In this document: in pieces, positions 37,028 through 45,600 of the stretch
Numbering within the stretch: position 1 is the stretch's first letter
Layout: every line of letters begins with the position of its first letter
Origin: an uncultured Eudoraea sp.
Lineage (GTDB): Bacteria; Bacteroidota; Bacteroidia; Flavobacteriales; Flavobacteriaceae
Direction: 5' to 3'
Assembly (NCBI RefSeq): GCF_947490415.1
Contig: NZ_CANLGX010000004.1
Span: 1-64,000, forward strand
DNA length: 64,000 nt
Translations under genes and position numbers: made by a program
Notes under the pieces: generated by a model
The model's input: only the letters and a program-made list of their open reading frames with translations
Told to the model about the DNA's origin: nothing
Database searches by the model: none

Positions 37028-38191
37028 CTAGGCGATTTCGTGGGACTTATGAGCCTCGGCCAGGGCCAGTTCACAATAGGCATTTATTTTCTGTACTAAT
37101 TCTAAAGTTTCTTCAGAATTAGGATATCCATGAGGGATTTTTTTGGCGATCGCAGAGGCCATCTCTTTGTAAACCTTCACTACCTCCATTATAGAACCGG
37201 CACTTAGAATCAGTTTTGCAGCAAGTCCTTTTCTGATTTTTACATTTTCAGTAAAAACCTTCTGATTATTATATACTTCGGCAAGTGTAGCTATAGCCAT
37301 AACCTGAGGTATTGCACAGAATCTGAATACACGTTCGTTTCTTAATATTTTTAAGTAAGCAAGGCAGTCCGTGGCATGAGAAAGCGCATCATTTACCATA
37401 TGATTAAGACCGGAGACAGATTCTAATTTTCCCGGATGTAATGAAAAACCTTCAACTTTTGGACTATATAAGGTCCATACTTCTTCAGGCCAAAAGATTC
37501 TGTTTTCGTCCAGGTCTTCTTTATAGTCCCTTACAATATTCGTTTTCTGCAAAAAGAGGCCCATGGAGTTAGCGAGCATTTTCTGCGATTCCAATTCCTT
37601 GCTCTCTATTTCGGAAGCTGCAAAAAGTTCAGATAACCCTATTCCAACCAATCCCGCAACATAATGGCAGTAAAGATTGTAGTCTTCCAAAGTGGTTATC
37701 TCAGTCTCTGCAAAATCTGCCATTCCTGCACCCATTTTTTGGCAGATATCTGTTATAATGTTTTGGTATTTTACGTCCAGTACTAAAAATGCCTCTATTA
37801 CCTTATCATAATTGGCGAGCAGATCTCGATATTCTTCTTTGTCGCCTACATTGTCAAGTTTCCACCCCTGCTCGACATTTTTTGTATAAAACTCCCGAAG
37901 CAGATTAATTTTAGTATCCTGAGCCAAATCCATATCATCTTCTATAGAGTCAAGCGCTCTTAAGATCAGATAGAAAAGGCAAACAACGTCCCTTACCTCA
38001 TCCGGTAATTGGCGAATAACCGCGGCAAATGATCTTGATACCTTATCTAGTGTATTATAGCAATAGGCAAGGTTGCTATCCTTTATTATCTTACCATTTT
38101 TATGTTGACCAATAATTTTCTTACGCCCAAATTTGAGCTTTAAAAGCGCAGCCATCTCCTCCGGTTTTAAAATAGATTTCTTTATTGACAT
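37028..38191 (-). CDS. Squalene synthase, eukaryote-like
   Basis: This 387-residue protein is a trans-prenyltransferase with Asp-rich motifs LDSIEDD (Asp81 to Asp86) and VRDYKED (Asp222 to Asp226). Several blocks match animal farnesyl-diphosphate farnesyltransferase as I remember it: YCHYVAGLVGIGLS, ANSMGLFLQKTNI and FCAIPQVMAIATLA. It should join two farnesyl diphosphates to give squalene with NADPH. It lacks the C-terminal membrane anchor of eukaryotic enzymes. It lies 36 bp after the LolA-like gene, with an RND exporter further upstream. No cyclase or epoxidase gene is in the window, so the end product is unknown. It may instead make dehydrosqualene. Confidence 0.88.
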   Translation of the reverse strand: MSIKKSILKPEEMAALLKLKFGRKKIIGQHKNGKIIKDSNLAYCYNTLDKVSRSFAAVIRQLPDEVRDVVCLFYLILRALDSIEDDMDLAQDTKINLLREFYTKNVEQGWKLDNVGDKEEYRDLLANYDKVIEAFLVLDVKYQNIITDICQKMGAGMADFAETEITTLEDYNLYCHYVAGLVGIGLSELFAASEIESKELESQKMLANSMGLFLQKTNIVRDYKEDLDENRIFWPEEVWTLYSPKVEGFSLHPGKLESVSGLNHMVNDALSHATDCLAYLKILRNERVFRFCAIPQVMAIATLAEVYNNQKVFTENVKIRKGLAAKLILSAGSIMEVVKVYKEMASAIAKKIPHGYPNSEETLELVQKINAYCELALAEAHKSHEIA

Positions 38192-38227
38192 GATAAGTTG
38201 TTTTGCTTGGCCTAAGCCTATTTCTAT

Positions 38228-38989
38228 TTAGTTGATAACTGGTTCAATACTAAAATTTTCTTCTTTTAAATCGGGCCTGGCTTTAATTTTCAAAACTTTT
38301 ATTTCATTGTGCTTAGCTTTTTTAAGGTCCTTATTCACCATAAACATGGGTTGGATTTTTCCTTTGAGCTGCCCAATTGCCTGAAAATCGGAATAGGTTG
38401 TAATACTTTTTTCCGTTCCGTCTTTGTCATAGGCTATAATTTTTAAAATACGATACGTATTTTCTTCAATTAAATATTCGGTTTCACCATTTTCCAAGTC
38501 TAAAACATCATTTACCTGCAATTTATAACAGGATTTTCCCTCAAACTCTTCATTCCCTTTAAAATCGAAACTCAATTGATTCCGATCCTTCGAGGTGTAA
38601 TTGGAAATAGACACTCCAGAATTAACTAAATCCATATTTTTGGAAGTAGCCTTCATCTTTCTGATTTTTCCATTTGCCGGAGTAAATATTTCTATCAATC
38701 CTGGTTCATCGGGATAACTCGTTATAACAATGGTAATCCCTTTTAACTTATCAGGATGTTGAATTACAGTTTTAGTCTTTTCTACCTCTCCTAATTTCCC
38801 AATAAGCACATTGTATTGTTTGTCTTTTGACTTCCCATTACTGGTTATCTCCTTTATCTCCAGTGATAGTTCCAAATTTTCAGTTAAAAGCTGATCTGCC
38901 GCTTTTCCAAAAATTTCGGCAGCATTATTCTGACCCATAACGGGCGAATAAAATGCTAAGAAACATACTATTAATTTAAGCTTTAACAT
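38228..38989 (-). CDS. Outer-membrane lipoprotein-sorting (LolA-like) protein
   Basis: This protein has 253 residues from the ATG at 38989; a TTG at 39007 would add six. A signal peptide (MLKLKLIVCFLAFYSPVMGQ) precedes an unclosed beta-barrel LolA/LolB-type fold with IEIFTPANGKIRKM and DFKGNEEFEGKSCYKLQV. Such proteins carry hydrophobic molecules through the periplasm, and in Bacteroidota they often lie beside MMPL-type RND transporters. It sits between the RND exporter and squalene synthase, so it may carry a terpenoid or other lipid to the outer membrane. Confidence 0.78.
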   Translation of the reverse strand: MLKLKLIVCFLAFYSPVMGQNNAAEIFGKAADQLLTENLELSLEIKEITSNGKSKDKQYNVLIGKLGEVEKTKTVIQHPDKLKGITIVITSYPDEPGLIEIFTPANGKIRKMKATSKNMDLVNSGVSISNYTSKDRNQLSFDFKGNEEFEGKSCYKLQVNDVLDLENGETEYLIEENTYRILKIIAYDKDGTEKSITTYSDFQAIGQLKGKIQPMFMVNKDLKKAKHNEIKVLKIKARPDLKEENFSIEPVIN

Positions 38990-39227
38990 AGAGCGCAATA
39001 TTACCAATTTTTTAAATAAAACTGGTACTCATCCCATTATTATATAGAAAAGTAGTGTATCCCATTCTCTGCATATAGTTATTATAAACGTATTAATTAT
39101 TCAATAAAGATACTCTCAATCAAAAAAACAGTCAATACCTCAAAAGAGGCATGATAGGCGGTGTAAGGCAAATTTGGTAAAAAGGGCATTCTTTACAGAT
39201 TATGATACCTTTTAATAAATACAATTA

Positions 39228-41468
39228 CTATTCCAAAAACCGGGGTTTTGTTAAAATTACTATGGCTGGAACCAAAAAAAGTGAACTAATCAGGCAAGTT
39301 GTTATAGAGATAACTATCAAGGCACCAAAAAACTTTAAAGGGGTGAAATTGGATAAAATAAGTGGCATAAAGCCAACTATAACAGAAAGTGCATTAATGA
39401 TTATTCCTCTGCCCGATGTGTTAAGTGTTATGCGCACTGCGTTCTTATGATCATGCCCTTTAGATCGTTCTGTTTTAAAGCGCCATAAAAAGTGAATAGT
39501 ATAGTCCACTCCTACCCCAATCATAATTGAAGATAATAAGGCTGTGGCTATGTCTAAGGCTATTCCAAATATCCCCATTAATCCAAACAGCACAACAATG
39601 GCAATGGTAATCGGCAAAGTGGAGAGCAATCCGGCCCTGGGGGAATGAAACACCAAACTCAAAATGATAAAAACCACGGCCAGGGCAAATATCAACGATT
39701 TAATCTGACCCCAAACGACCATATCGGCCAGTTCAATTTCTGTAAGCCCGGCTCCGGCAGCAAATTGAACATTAGGATCATCCTTTGTAAGTGCATTAAG
39801 TTTTTGCAGTACCCTTTTATTGGCACTATTGCTGCCATCTTTAAGACTTATCAGGATTCTCGCATTTTCGTAATTGTAGTCCAGGTATTGAGAAATATCA
39901 TCTTCATTCCCTCCCAGCGAAAAGACTTCAATTAGCTGGTATATCTCATCTGATGTTGCCGGAATTTCATCATAACCCTCTTCTGTGGGTTCATAAAATC
40001 CTTTGCTTAGTTCTTTTACCAGTGACACCGGAGAACTAACCAGACCCACCGCAGGGTCTTTTATAATTTCTTTTTCGTACATCTCCATACGTTTCATCAC
40101 CTCCGTGGAGAGCACATCGCCTGAAAAAAGTAAAGAGATAAACTGTGAGCCCCCAAATTTTTCATTTATCAATTTTGTAGAACGACCTACTTCGGACTTA
40201 GCAGAAAAATAACTTTCAACATTGGTATCAACTTTTAATAAAAATACCCCGATTACCCCAATCACTGCCACGATCACGGAAATTGTAATAATCTTTTTTG
40301 GATGTAAGGTTACCCAATTACCCATATTACTTAGCCATCTATCCAAGATGGGTGCCTTTTTCTGTTCCGTACCTGTATCCCTGCGCTTTGGTTTAAAAAA
40401 TGAGAGCATTGCCGGCAGAAACCAAAGACTCAATAGTAACGCAAACCCGATTCCAATAGCAGTTAGCACCCCTAATTCGGCCGCCGGCATCATGGTGTGA
40501 CTTAGCAAACCCAGTATTCCCCCTATGGTAGTTATACCGGTTATAAATATGGGCTTTTTAAGGTCGATGTAAATTTGCTTACAAATTTGTTTCATGGTAA
40601 GTGATTCCTCACCTCTCGCCAATTCCTGATAATGTGCTATCAGGTGAATCCCATAATCGTTGGCAATTGCGATGATCATGATGGGCATTAAAATGCTGAA
40701 AAGCGAAATCTTCCATCCTAAGAAAGCCATCAAACCAAAAGAGAGAATAATGCTCATAAGAACGATCAGAAAGGGCATAAACACCCCTTTCCACTCGCGA
40801 AATGAAAAGTATAACATAAAGACCATGAGAAACATGGCAATGGGAAGTAGTACAACCAAATCATTCAGTATATTTCCCTCAATAGAATAGCGGATAAAAG
40901 GTAAACCTCCTAAAAGGACTTCTTCCGTTCCCGGATGATCGGTTACAATTCCCTTTATTTCATCTATAATTATATCGGGAGTTTTGGTGTTTTTTATGAG
41001 CACCAAAGATACAAGGCTAAAATCTTCAGAAAAAAACCGGTTAGTCATACTATTGGCAGCAATTCTTTTCTTTAACAACTCAAAATCGGCTTGATTGTCC
41101 GGAATTTCTTCAAAGAAAGGTGTCATTGACATTAATCCGTCGTCAATAGAAATTTCCTGCGCAGTAAATGGAGAAATAATACGATCTAAACCTTCCAGTT
41201 CACTCAAATTGGTTGCAAGTGATTCAAGTCTTTTTAAGGTAGCTGCATTAACAACATCCTCAGAATGGAGCATTAACAAGATCATCTCACTTCCCCCAAA
41301 AATACTATCCAGCTCTTTTAAGTAAACCTTGTTTTTTATGGTATCGGGTACATAATCATCCACATTGGAATTTACCTGAAGCCGTGGAATTAAAAACAAG
41401 GAAAGCAGAGTGATAACCATTGCGGTTATTACAATAAGAGAGCGATACTTAATAATTTTATCTTGCAT
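39228..41468 (-). CDS. RND superfamily transporter, MMPL/HpnN type
   Basis: This 746-residue protein has two MMPL/sterol-sensing-like membrane blocks, each of about five or six spans, at residues about 190-370 and 570-740, plus an N-terminal helix and two periplasmic loops. The TM4 motif ANDYGIHLIAHY and its counterpart GVDYTIHFLWRF carry the conserved Asp of the RND proton relay. It pumps lipids or hydrophobic compounds, as HpnN does for hopanoids. It heads a co-directional run with the LolA-like protein and squalene synthase, which favours a terpenoid-lipid role. Confidence 0.85.
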   Translation of the reverse strand: MQDKIIKYRSLIVITAMVITLLSLFLIPRLQVNSNVDDYVPDTIKNKVYLKELDSIFGGSEMILLMLHSEDVVNAATLKRLESLATNLSELEGLDRIISPFTAQEISIDDGLMSMTPFFEEIPDNQADFELLKKRIAANSMTNRFFSEDFSLVSLVLIKNTKTPDIIIDEIKGIVTDHPGTEEVLLGGLPFIRYSIEGNILNDLVVLLPIAMFLMVFMLYFSFREWKGVFMPFLIVLMSIILSFGLMAFLGWKISLFSILMPIMIIAIANDYGIHLIAHYQELARGEESLTMKQICKQIYIDLKKPIFITGITTIGGILGLLSHTMMPAAELGVLTAIGIGFALLLSLWFLPAMLSFFKPKRRDTGTEQKKAPILDRWLSNMGNWVTLHPKKIITISVIVAVIGVIGVFLLKVDTNVESYFSAKSEVGRSTKLINEKFGGSQFISLLFSGDVLSTEVMKRMEMYEKEIIKDPAVGLVSSPVSLVKELSKGFYEPTEEGYDEIPATSDEIYQLIEVFSLGGNEDDISQYLDYNYENARILISLKDGSNSANKRVLQKLNALTKDDPNVQFAAGAGLTEIELADMVVWGQIKSLIFALAVVFIILSLVFHSPRAGLLSTLPITIAIVVLFGLMGIFGIALDIATALLSSIMIGVGVDYTIHFLWRFKTERSKGHDHKNAVRITLNTSGRGIIINALSVIVGFMPLILSNFTPLKFFGALIVISITTCLISSLFLVPAIVILTKPRFLE

Positions 41469-41972
41469 TATGTAAAATCAGATATTTCTGAAAAAACAGA
41501 CAAAAATCAATCTCCATACTTTAGAAAGAGAAAGAAATTGTATAGTAATAAATGTTTTAATTCCAGGAGATAAATGTAATTTATTTCTAAAACAAAAACC
41601 CTAAATCTGAGGATTTCTATGGCACAAAATTATACCAGATAGCGATTCCAATCAGGCTAAATTTCCGACATCAGTTAAAAGTCAATCCCCTATTCAAGTT
41701 ACTTTTGCTTATAAATGCCGGGACTGAGCAATTAGTTTTGTGGTTCATAATATATTTTTCGCAGATCTTTTTGCAATAGGTTAATATATAAACAGATATT
41801 ATGCCTTTTTGTATTCGTTAAATATTGCTGGCAATAAGTTTTATTCTAAACAATACATTAGTATATTTGCCCCGCAAAATAATCGAGTATTTTGCAGGGT
41901 TGCGTAGCTTCCTCCTCTTCCTGTGCCAAGGCTTTGGTGGATACTGTGGAAAGAAGCTTCTACCCGCATCAT
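41469..41972. other. Leader and promoter region of tRNA-Arg
   Basis: Besides the promoter box at 41862, this 504-bp stretch holds a hairpin near 41871-41899 (CCC GCAAAAT pairing with ATTTTGC AGGG, one bulge). It also holds GGTTGCGTAGCT at 41898-41909, which is 11/12 identical to the 5' end of the tRNA that starts at 41973. No protein gene is recognised. Confidence 0.5.
41862..41869 (+). promoter_or_regulatory. Candidate -7 element of the tRNA-Arg promoter (TATATTTG)
   Basis: This is a perfect match to TAnnTTTG, 104 bp before the tRNA. A clear TTG -33 element is not evident, though T-rich sequence precedes it. Confidence 0.5.
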
Positions 41973-42046
41973 GGTCGCGTAGCTCAGCTGGATAGAGCAT
42001 CTGCCTTCTAAGCAGACGGTCACAGGTTCGAATCCTGTCGCGATCA
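41973..42046 (+). tRNA. tRNA-Arg (anticodon TCT)
   Basis: The acceptor stem GGTCGCG / CGCGATC closes with one G-U pair. The D-arm is AGCTCAGCTGGATAGAGC. The anticodon stem TCTGC / GCAGA encloses the loop CTTCTAA, giving anticodon TCT. The T-arm ACAGGTTCGAATCCTGT is perfect. The discriminator base is A and no CCA is encoded. It reads AGA codons. Confidence 0.97.
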
Positions 42047-42058
42047 CTTAAAGCGTAA

Positions 42059-42087
42059 AATCCATCACCTGGGTGATGGATTTTTGT
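42059..42087 (+). terminator. Terminator of tRNA-Arg
   Basis: A perfect 10-bp stem AATCCATCAC / GTGATGGATT with a CTGG loop is followed by a T-run, 13 bp after the tRNA. Confidence 0.85.
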
Positions 42088-42339
42088 TTTATAAAAGGAT
42101 GGAAAGCGCATGGCTTTTCAATCCTGGAATAAAATAAAAAAACTGCGCGAGCGGTTGGACTTTACATTTTCACCCGGGGTTACAAAGGAAAACCGTCTTT
42201 GTCCTCCATAGCGTAGCGAAGAAGGAAGGTAATCCTGCTTGCGCTAAAAATATATATTTTGAAGCTTGTAGTAAAACAGACCCAGTTGTGCCAACAACTG
42301 TACTTTCTATTTTCCGGCGGGAGGTCCAAAGATCATGAG

Positions 42340-42357
42340 CCCCGATAGTTATCGGGG
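42340..42357. repeat. Palindrome, copy 1
   Basis: CCCCGATA - GT - TATCGGGG is a perfect 8-bp inverted repeat. The same core recurs at 42505-42522 with an AC loop, so the two copies are in opposite orientation. Confidence 0.8.
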
Positions 42358-42504
42358 TGAATGCTTCTGATCAGCCTAAAAAGGCGAAGCCTTTTGGAGT
42401 TTTTTATTTGCAACATTGAGCAAGAAGGATCACGAATGCTAGCGAGTAATCTTGTTAATAAATTAGAGCAAAAGGCCAACGTGCCTGCTGGCCCTTCACT
42501 ATCA

Positions 42505-42522
42505 TCCCGATAACTATCGGGA
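42505..42522. repeat. Palindrome, copy 2
   Basis: TCCCGATA - AC - TATCGGGA is a perfect 8-bp inverted repeat and matches copy 1 in the opposite orientation, enclosing about 150 bp between them. Confidence 0.8.
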
Positions 42523-42552
42523 GTCACGAGACCTTTGACAATTGTTCAGTCC

Positions 42553-42573
42553 CCTGTCGCGATCACTTAAAGC
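42553..42573 (+). repeat. Duplicate of the tRNA-Arg 3' tail
   Basis: These 21 bases, beginning CCTGTCGCGATC, are identical to 42034-42054, the 3' T-arm and acceptor end of tRNA-Arg plus eight downstream bases. A decayed version of the tRNA terminator hairpin (CCATAAC..GTAATGG then TTTTTT) follows. The two copies lie 519 bp apart. Confidence 0.9.
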
Positions 42574-42630
42574 AGAAAGTCCATAACGCAAGTAATGGCT
42601 TTTTTGTTTGGAAATGCTAAACTACATGGA

Positions 42631-45600
42631 TTAACTGGAAACAATTACTTTAAACTGGGAAGTGGATTCTCCATCCCTGATTTTTATAAAATAAACTCCA
42701 TTGCTTAGGAAAGACAGGTCCAGAGGGTTTTTACCCTTAAATTGTTTCACCAATTGTCCTGCAATAGTATAAACTTCAATCAAACTTTTATCTGAAATCC
42801 CCGGTAGATTTAGATATTTAGATGTTGGGTTGGGATATGCTATTATTTTGTCCGTAAAAGATATTAATTCCAAATATTCACCTTCACAGGGCAGACTGGA
42901 TTTCAAACTTACGAGATCGCCATTATTCAAAGGGATACTAAATTGTTTATTTTCAAATGTCCCTTTTACCTCATTATTCACGGTCAACACAAAAGGCGGG
43001 GTACCGGTATCAATGTCGAAATAGGTTTTAGAGGATAATCCCTGAAATTCTGTCTTTGCCGTAACATCTAATGGTTGTACTTCCGGGATGTTTAAGTTAT
43101 AACACTGTTCAATTGTAGGCTCATTTTCAACTCTTAAACACATAGTATACATCCCAGGTGCTAGATTTTCAATTATAATTTCCCGGTTAAAAAAGTATTC
43201 CTGACCGTTAATCAGAGCGACATAATTGTAATACTCTTCAGCATCAATAGAAATGGCCCCATCATTTAGATCCAGACAACTTTCGCCAATAGTCTTAACA
43301 AGAAAATTATCCGGTTTCAAATTAACCAGGCCCTCAAAATATTCCTGAGCCAAACCAAATGCTTCCTTACCGATTTTCTCGCCAATTTTGCGCCCCGGAA
43401 TGTCATCTATAGGAGGGTGAATGCCTCCCCAAATACGGGATAAACTGGTCTGGTCCGAGGCATCTCTATAAGTAGCCCATTGCAAGGTTAAGTTTTCACT
43501 GGGGCCATTTTCAAAAACTAAAAAATTATTCTGTTCAATATCAAAGATTCCCAGGCCTCCCGGAAAATAGGGATCACCTGTAAGCAGGGTGAGTACCTCT
43601 GCGGCGGCACGCGAAAAAGTGGAATGCCCGGAAAGATAACCTGCAAAAGGTGGTGTTACGAATGTAGGGCGCTGATAAGGCCACCAGCGCGTTCCCAGGA
43701 TCCAGTCAACTCCTGCGATATCTGTGGATGCGTTATTAATGAAATCTGGCCCTTTCCATGCGTATATTTTAATTTTTCCCACGTTAACATCTCCAACTCC
43801 CGCCAGGGGATCACCACTTTCAATCAATTCAATTCTCCCGGGAATAAGGGGCAATCCTTGTGGATGATAACCTGGAAGTGAGGCATTAGTGCTTTGACCA
43901 TTAGAAGCCATATAGCGAATAGCTGAAATTGGCCGGATATAATCATAATAACCTTTAATTCCCCAGGCGTTTACAGCAGCATCGTGCATTGCGCCTCCCA
44001 GTGCTAAATAAGATTTTACATCCCACTCTAAATCACTAACCACTGAACCTTCGCCCCCAAACTGTTTTACTGTTTCCGGATGATCGCTTACATAATTTAA
44101 AATCGTGAACCAATGTCCGGGAGGAGTTTCTGAATCCGGGCCATCTGCCCAAAATTCTGCAAGAACCCTGGCGTAATCGGCTCTTTTAACCAGTTGCGGT
44201 ACATAAGGTGCCTGTGTTGTGGGGTTTAAATCATGCCCCATACCAATATCACCTCCTTCCATAAAGTCATAAAAAGACTGGTATTCCTCAAACGTTTCAG
44301 GGTACAAGGCAATATCCACATTACCCAGAGCTCCTGGTGAAATATCTATTAAAGTGGGGTCGTTAGGGTCCAAATGCGAAGACCAGGACGCTACCAATGC
44401 AAAATGCCATTTGTAAGGATCGGTAAAGCCATCTTCAGAGGAATTACTGATTCCCGGAGGACCTCCCGGATTATTGTAGATATAACTATCAAAACCATTG
44501 TTTAAAATCTCCAAATCTGAAGATTTGAGTGCAAACGGAGTAACTTTCCCCCATTCCGGGCTTAAAAATTCAGGGACAGCCCCTTCAATCAAATTTCCAC
44601 TCTGATCTATAAAACTTTCAAAAGCAAGCGGCTGCCATCGGTTAGGGTTGTTTAATTCATAAACGTCTAAATAATTTTCTAAAGAAAGCGGACTATTAAC
44701 CGGGTTATAGTCTTGATTCTCATAGCTATTTTCTTCATTAGCACCGTCCTGATAGCCAAATTCTATAAGTTTTTCCGCCAGATAATTACCTAATGCTGCA
44801 TAAGACCCGGACGAGTAATCTATGTCTTTAAAGGTGGGATCATAACCTAATTCTGTAAACAATGCGTTAAATTTTTGCAATGCATAAACTGCTCTGGGAG
44901 AATCAGAGAATCTGTGCGAAAGCAGGCGATATAAGGCATAGCTTAATACTTCATGCCTGGCAGCTTCTAGGTCCACGGGGGGTAGTATTCCCTCAAAGCC
45001 ACAGTAAAAGTCGTTAAAGGTCTTTCCAAGGAATACGGTTTCAGCAGTATCGTCAAACAAGGCCCAGGCATCATACATGGCCAGTGAACTATGAAAAAGA
45101 TTACGGGCATGAACTGTAGGCCGAGCCAGATCCAGGCGTATGCCATCTAATAATACCTCATTCCAATGGCGTGCAATGGACCAATCCGGATTAAGAGTTC
45201 CACCTCCATTTCCCCCACCATTTGGGTTTCCGTTGTTTTCAACTGGACTGGACCCTTCCACAAGCGTTATTAATTGGTTAGACGTCACATTTTCAAAACG
45301 ATCTTTTAAGCCGCTTAGCCAGGTAACCTCTACATAATCTACCTCAGTCGCCGCTCCTATGCCAAAAAATTCTGAAAGGCTGTTCTGGCTGATAAAGCCT
45401 TCGCCGCACATGGTATATCTATAATATACCTGTTCTCCTACTCCTATTTCAATATAAGACCCAATACCCATTCGGTTGCTCTGAGTACCCTGAAGTTTTA
45501 TTTTTAGCCAGTTATTTTGTGTCACTGTCTGGTTTACCCATAAGTCTATAGGCTGGTTCTCAATATTCACCACCGCAATATCAGGTAAGCCATCGTTCTG

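Larger units (their letters stand above)
42088..42630. other. Repeat mosaic downstream of tRNA-Arg
   Basis: This stretch has no gene. It carries GGTAATCCTGC at about 42226, which is also the end of the 1-77 repeat. It holds TTGAGCAAGAAGGATCACG at 42416, related to TTGAGCAAC...AAGGATCACC of the same repeat. Two opposite palindromes lie at 42340-42357 and 42505-42522. A copy of the tRNA-Arg 3' tail is at 42553-42573. It appears to be an accumulation of short tRNA-linked repeats. Confidence 0.6.

Noticed and set aside
41818-42111. Minus-strand frames opposite tRNA-Arg
   Set aside because: They are antisense to the tRNA and its terminator; such frames commonly appear over tRNA genes and are often misannotated.
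42333-42527. Minus-strand 64-codon frame in the repeat mosaic
   Set aside because: It is built from the two opposite palindromes and has no protein-like sequence.
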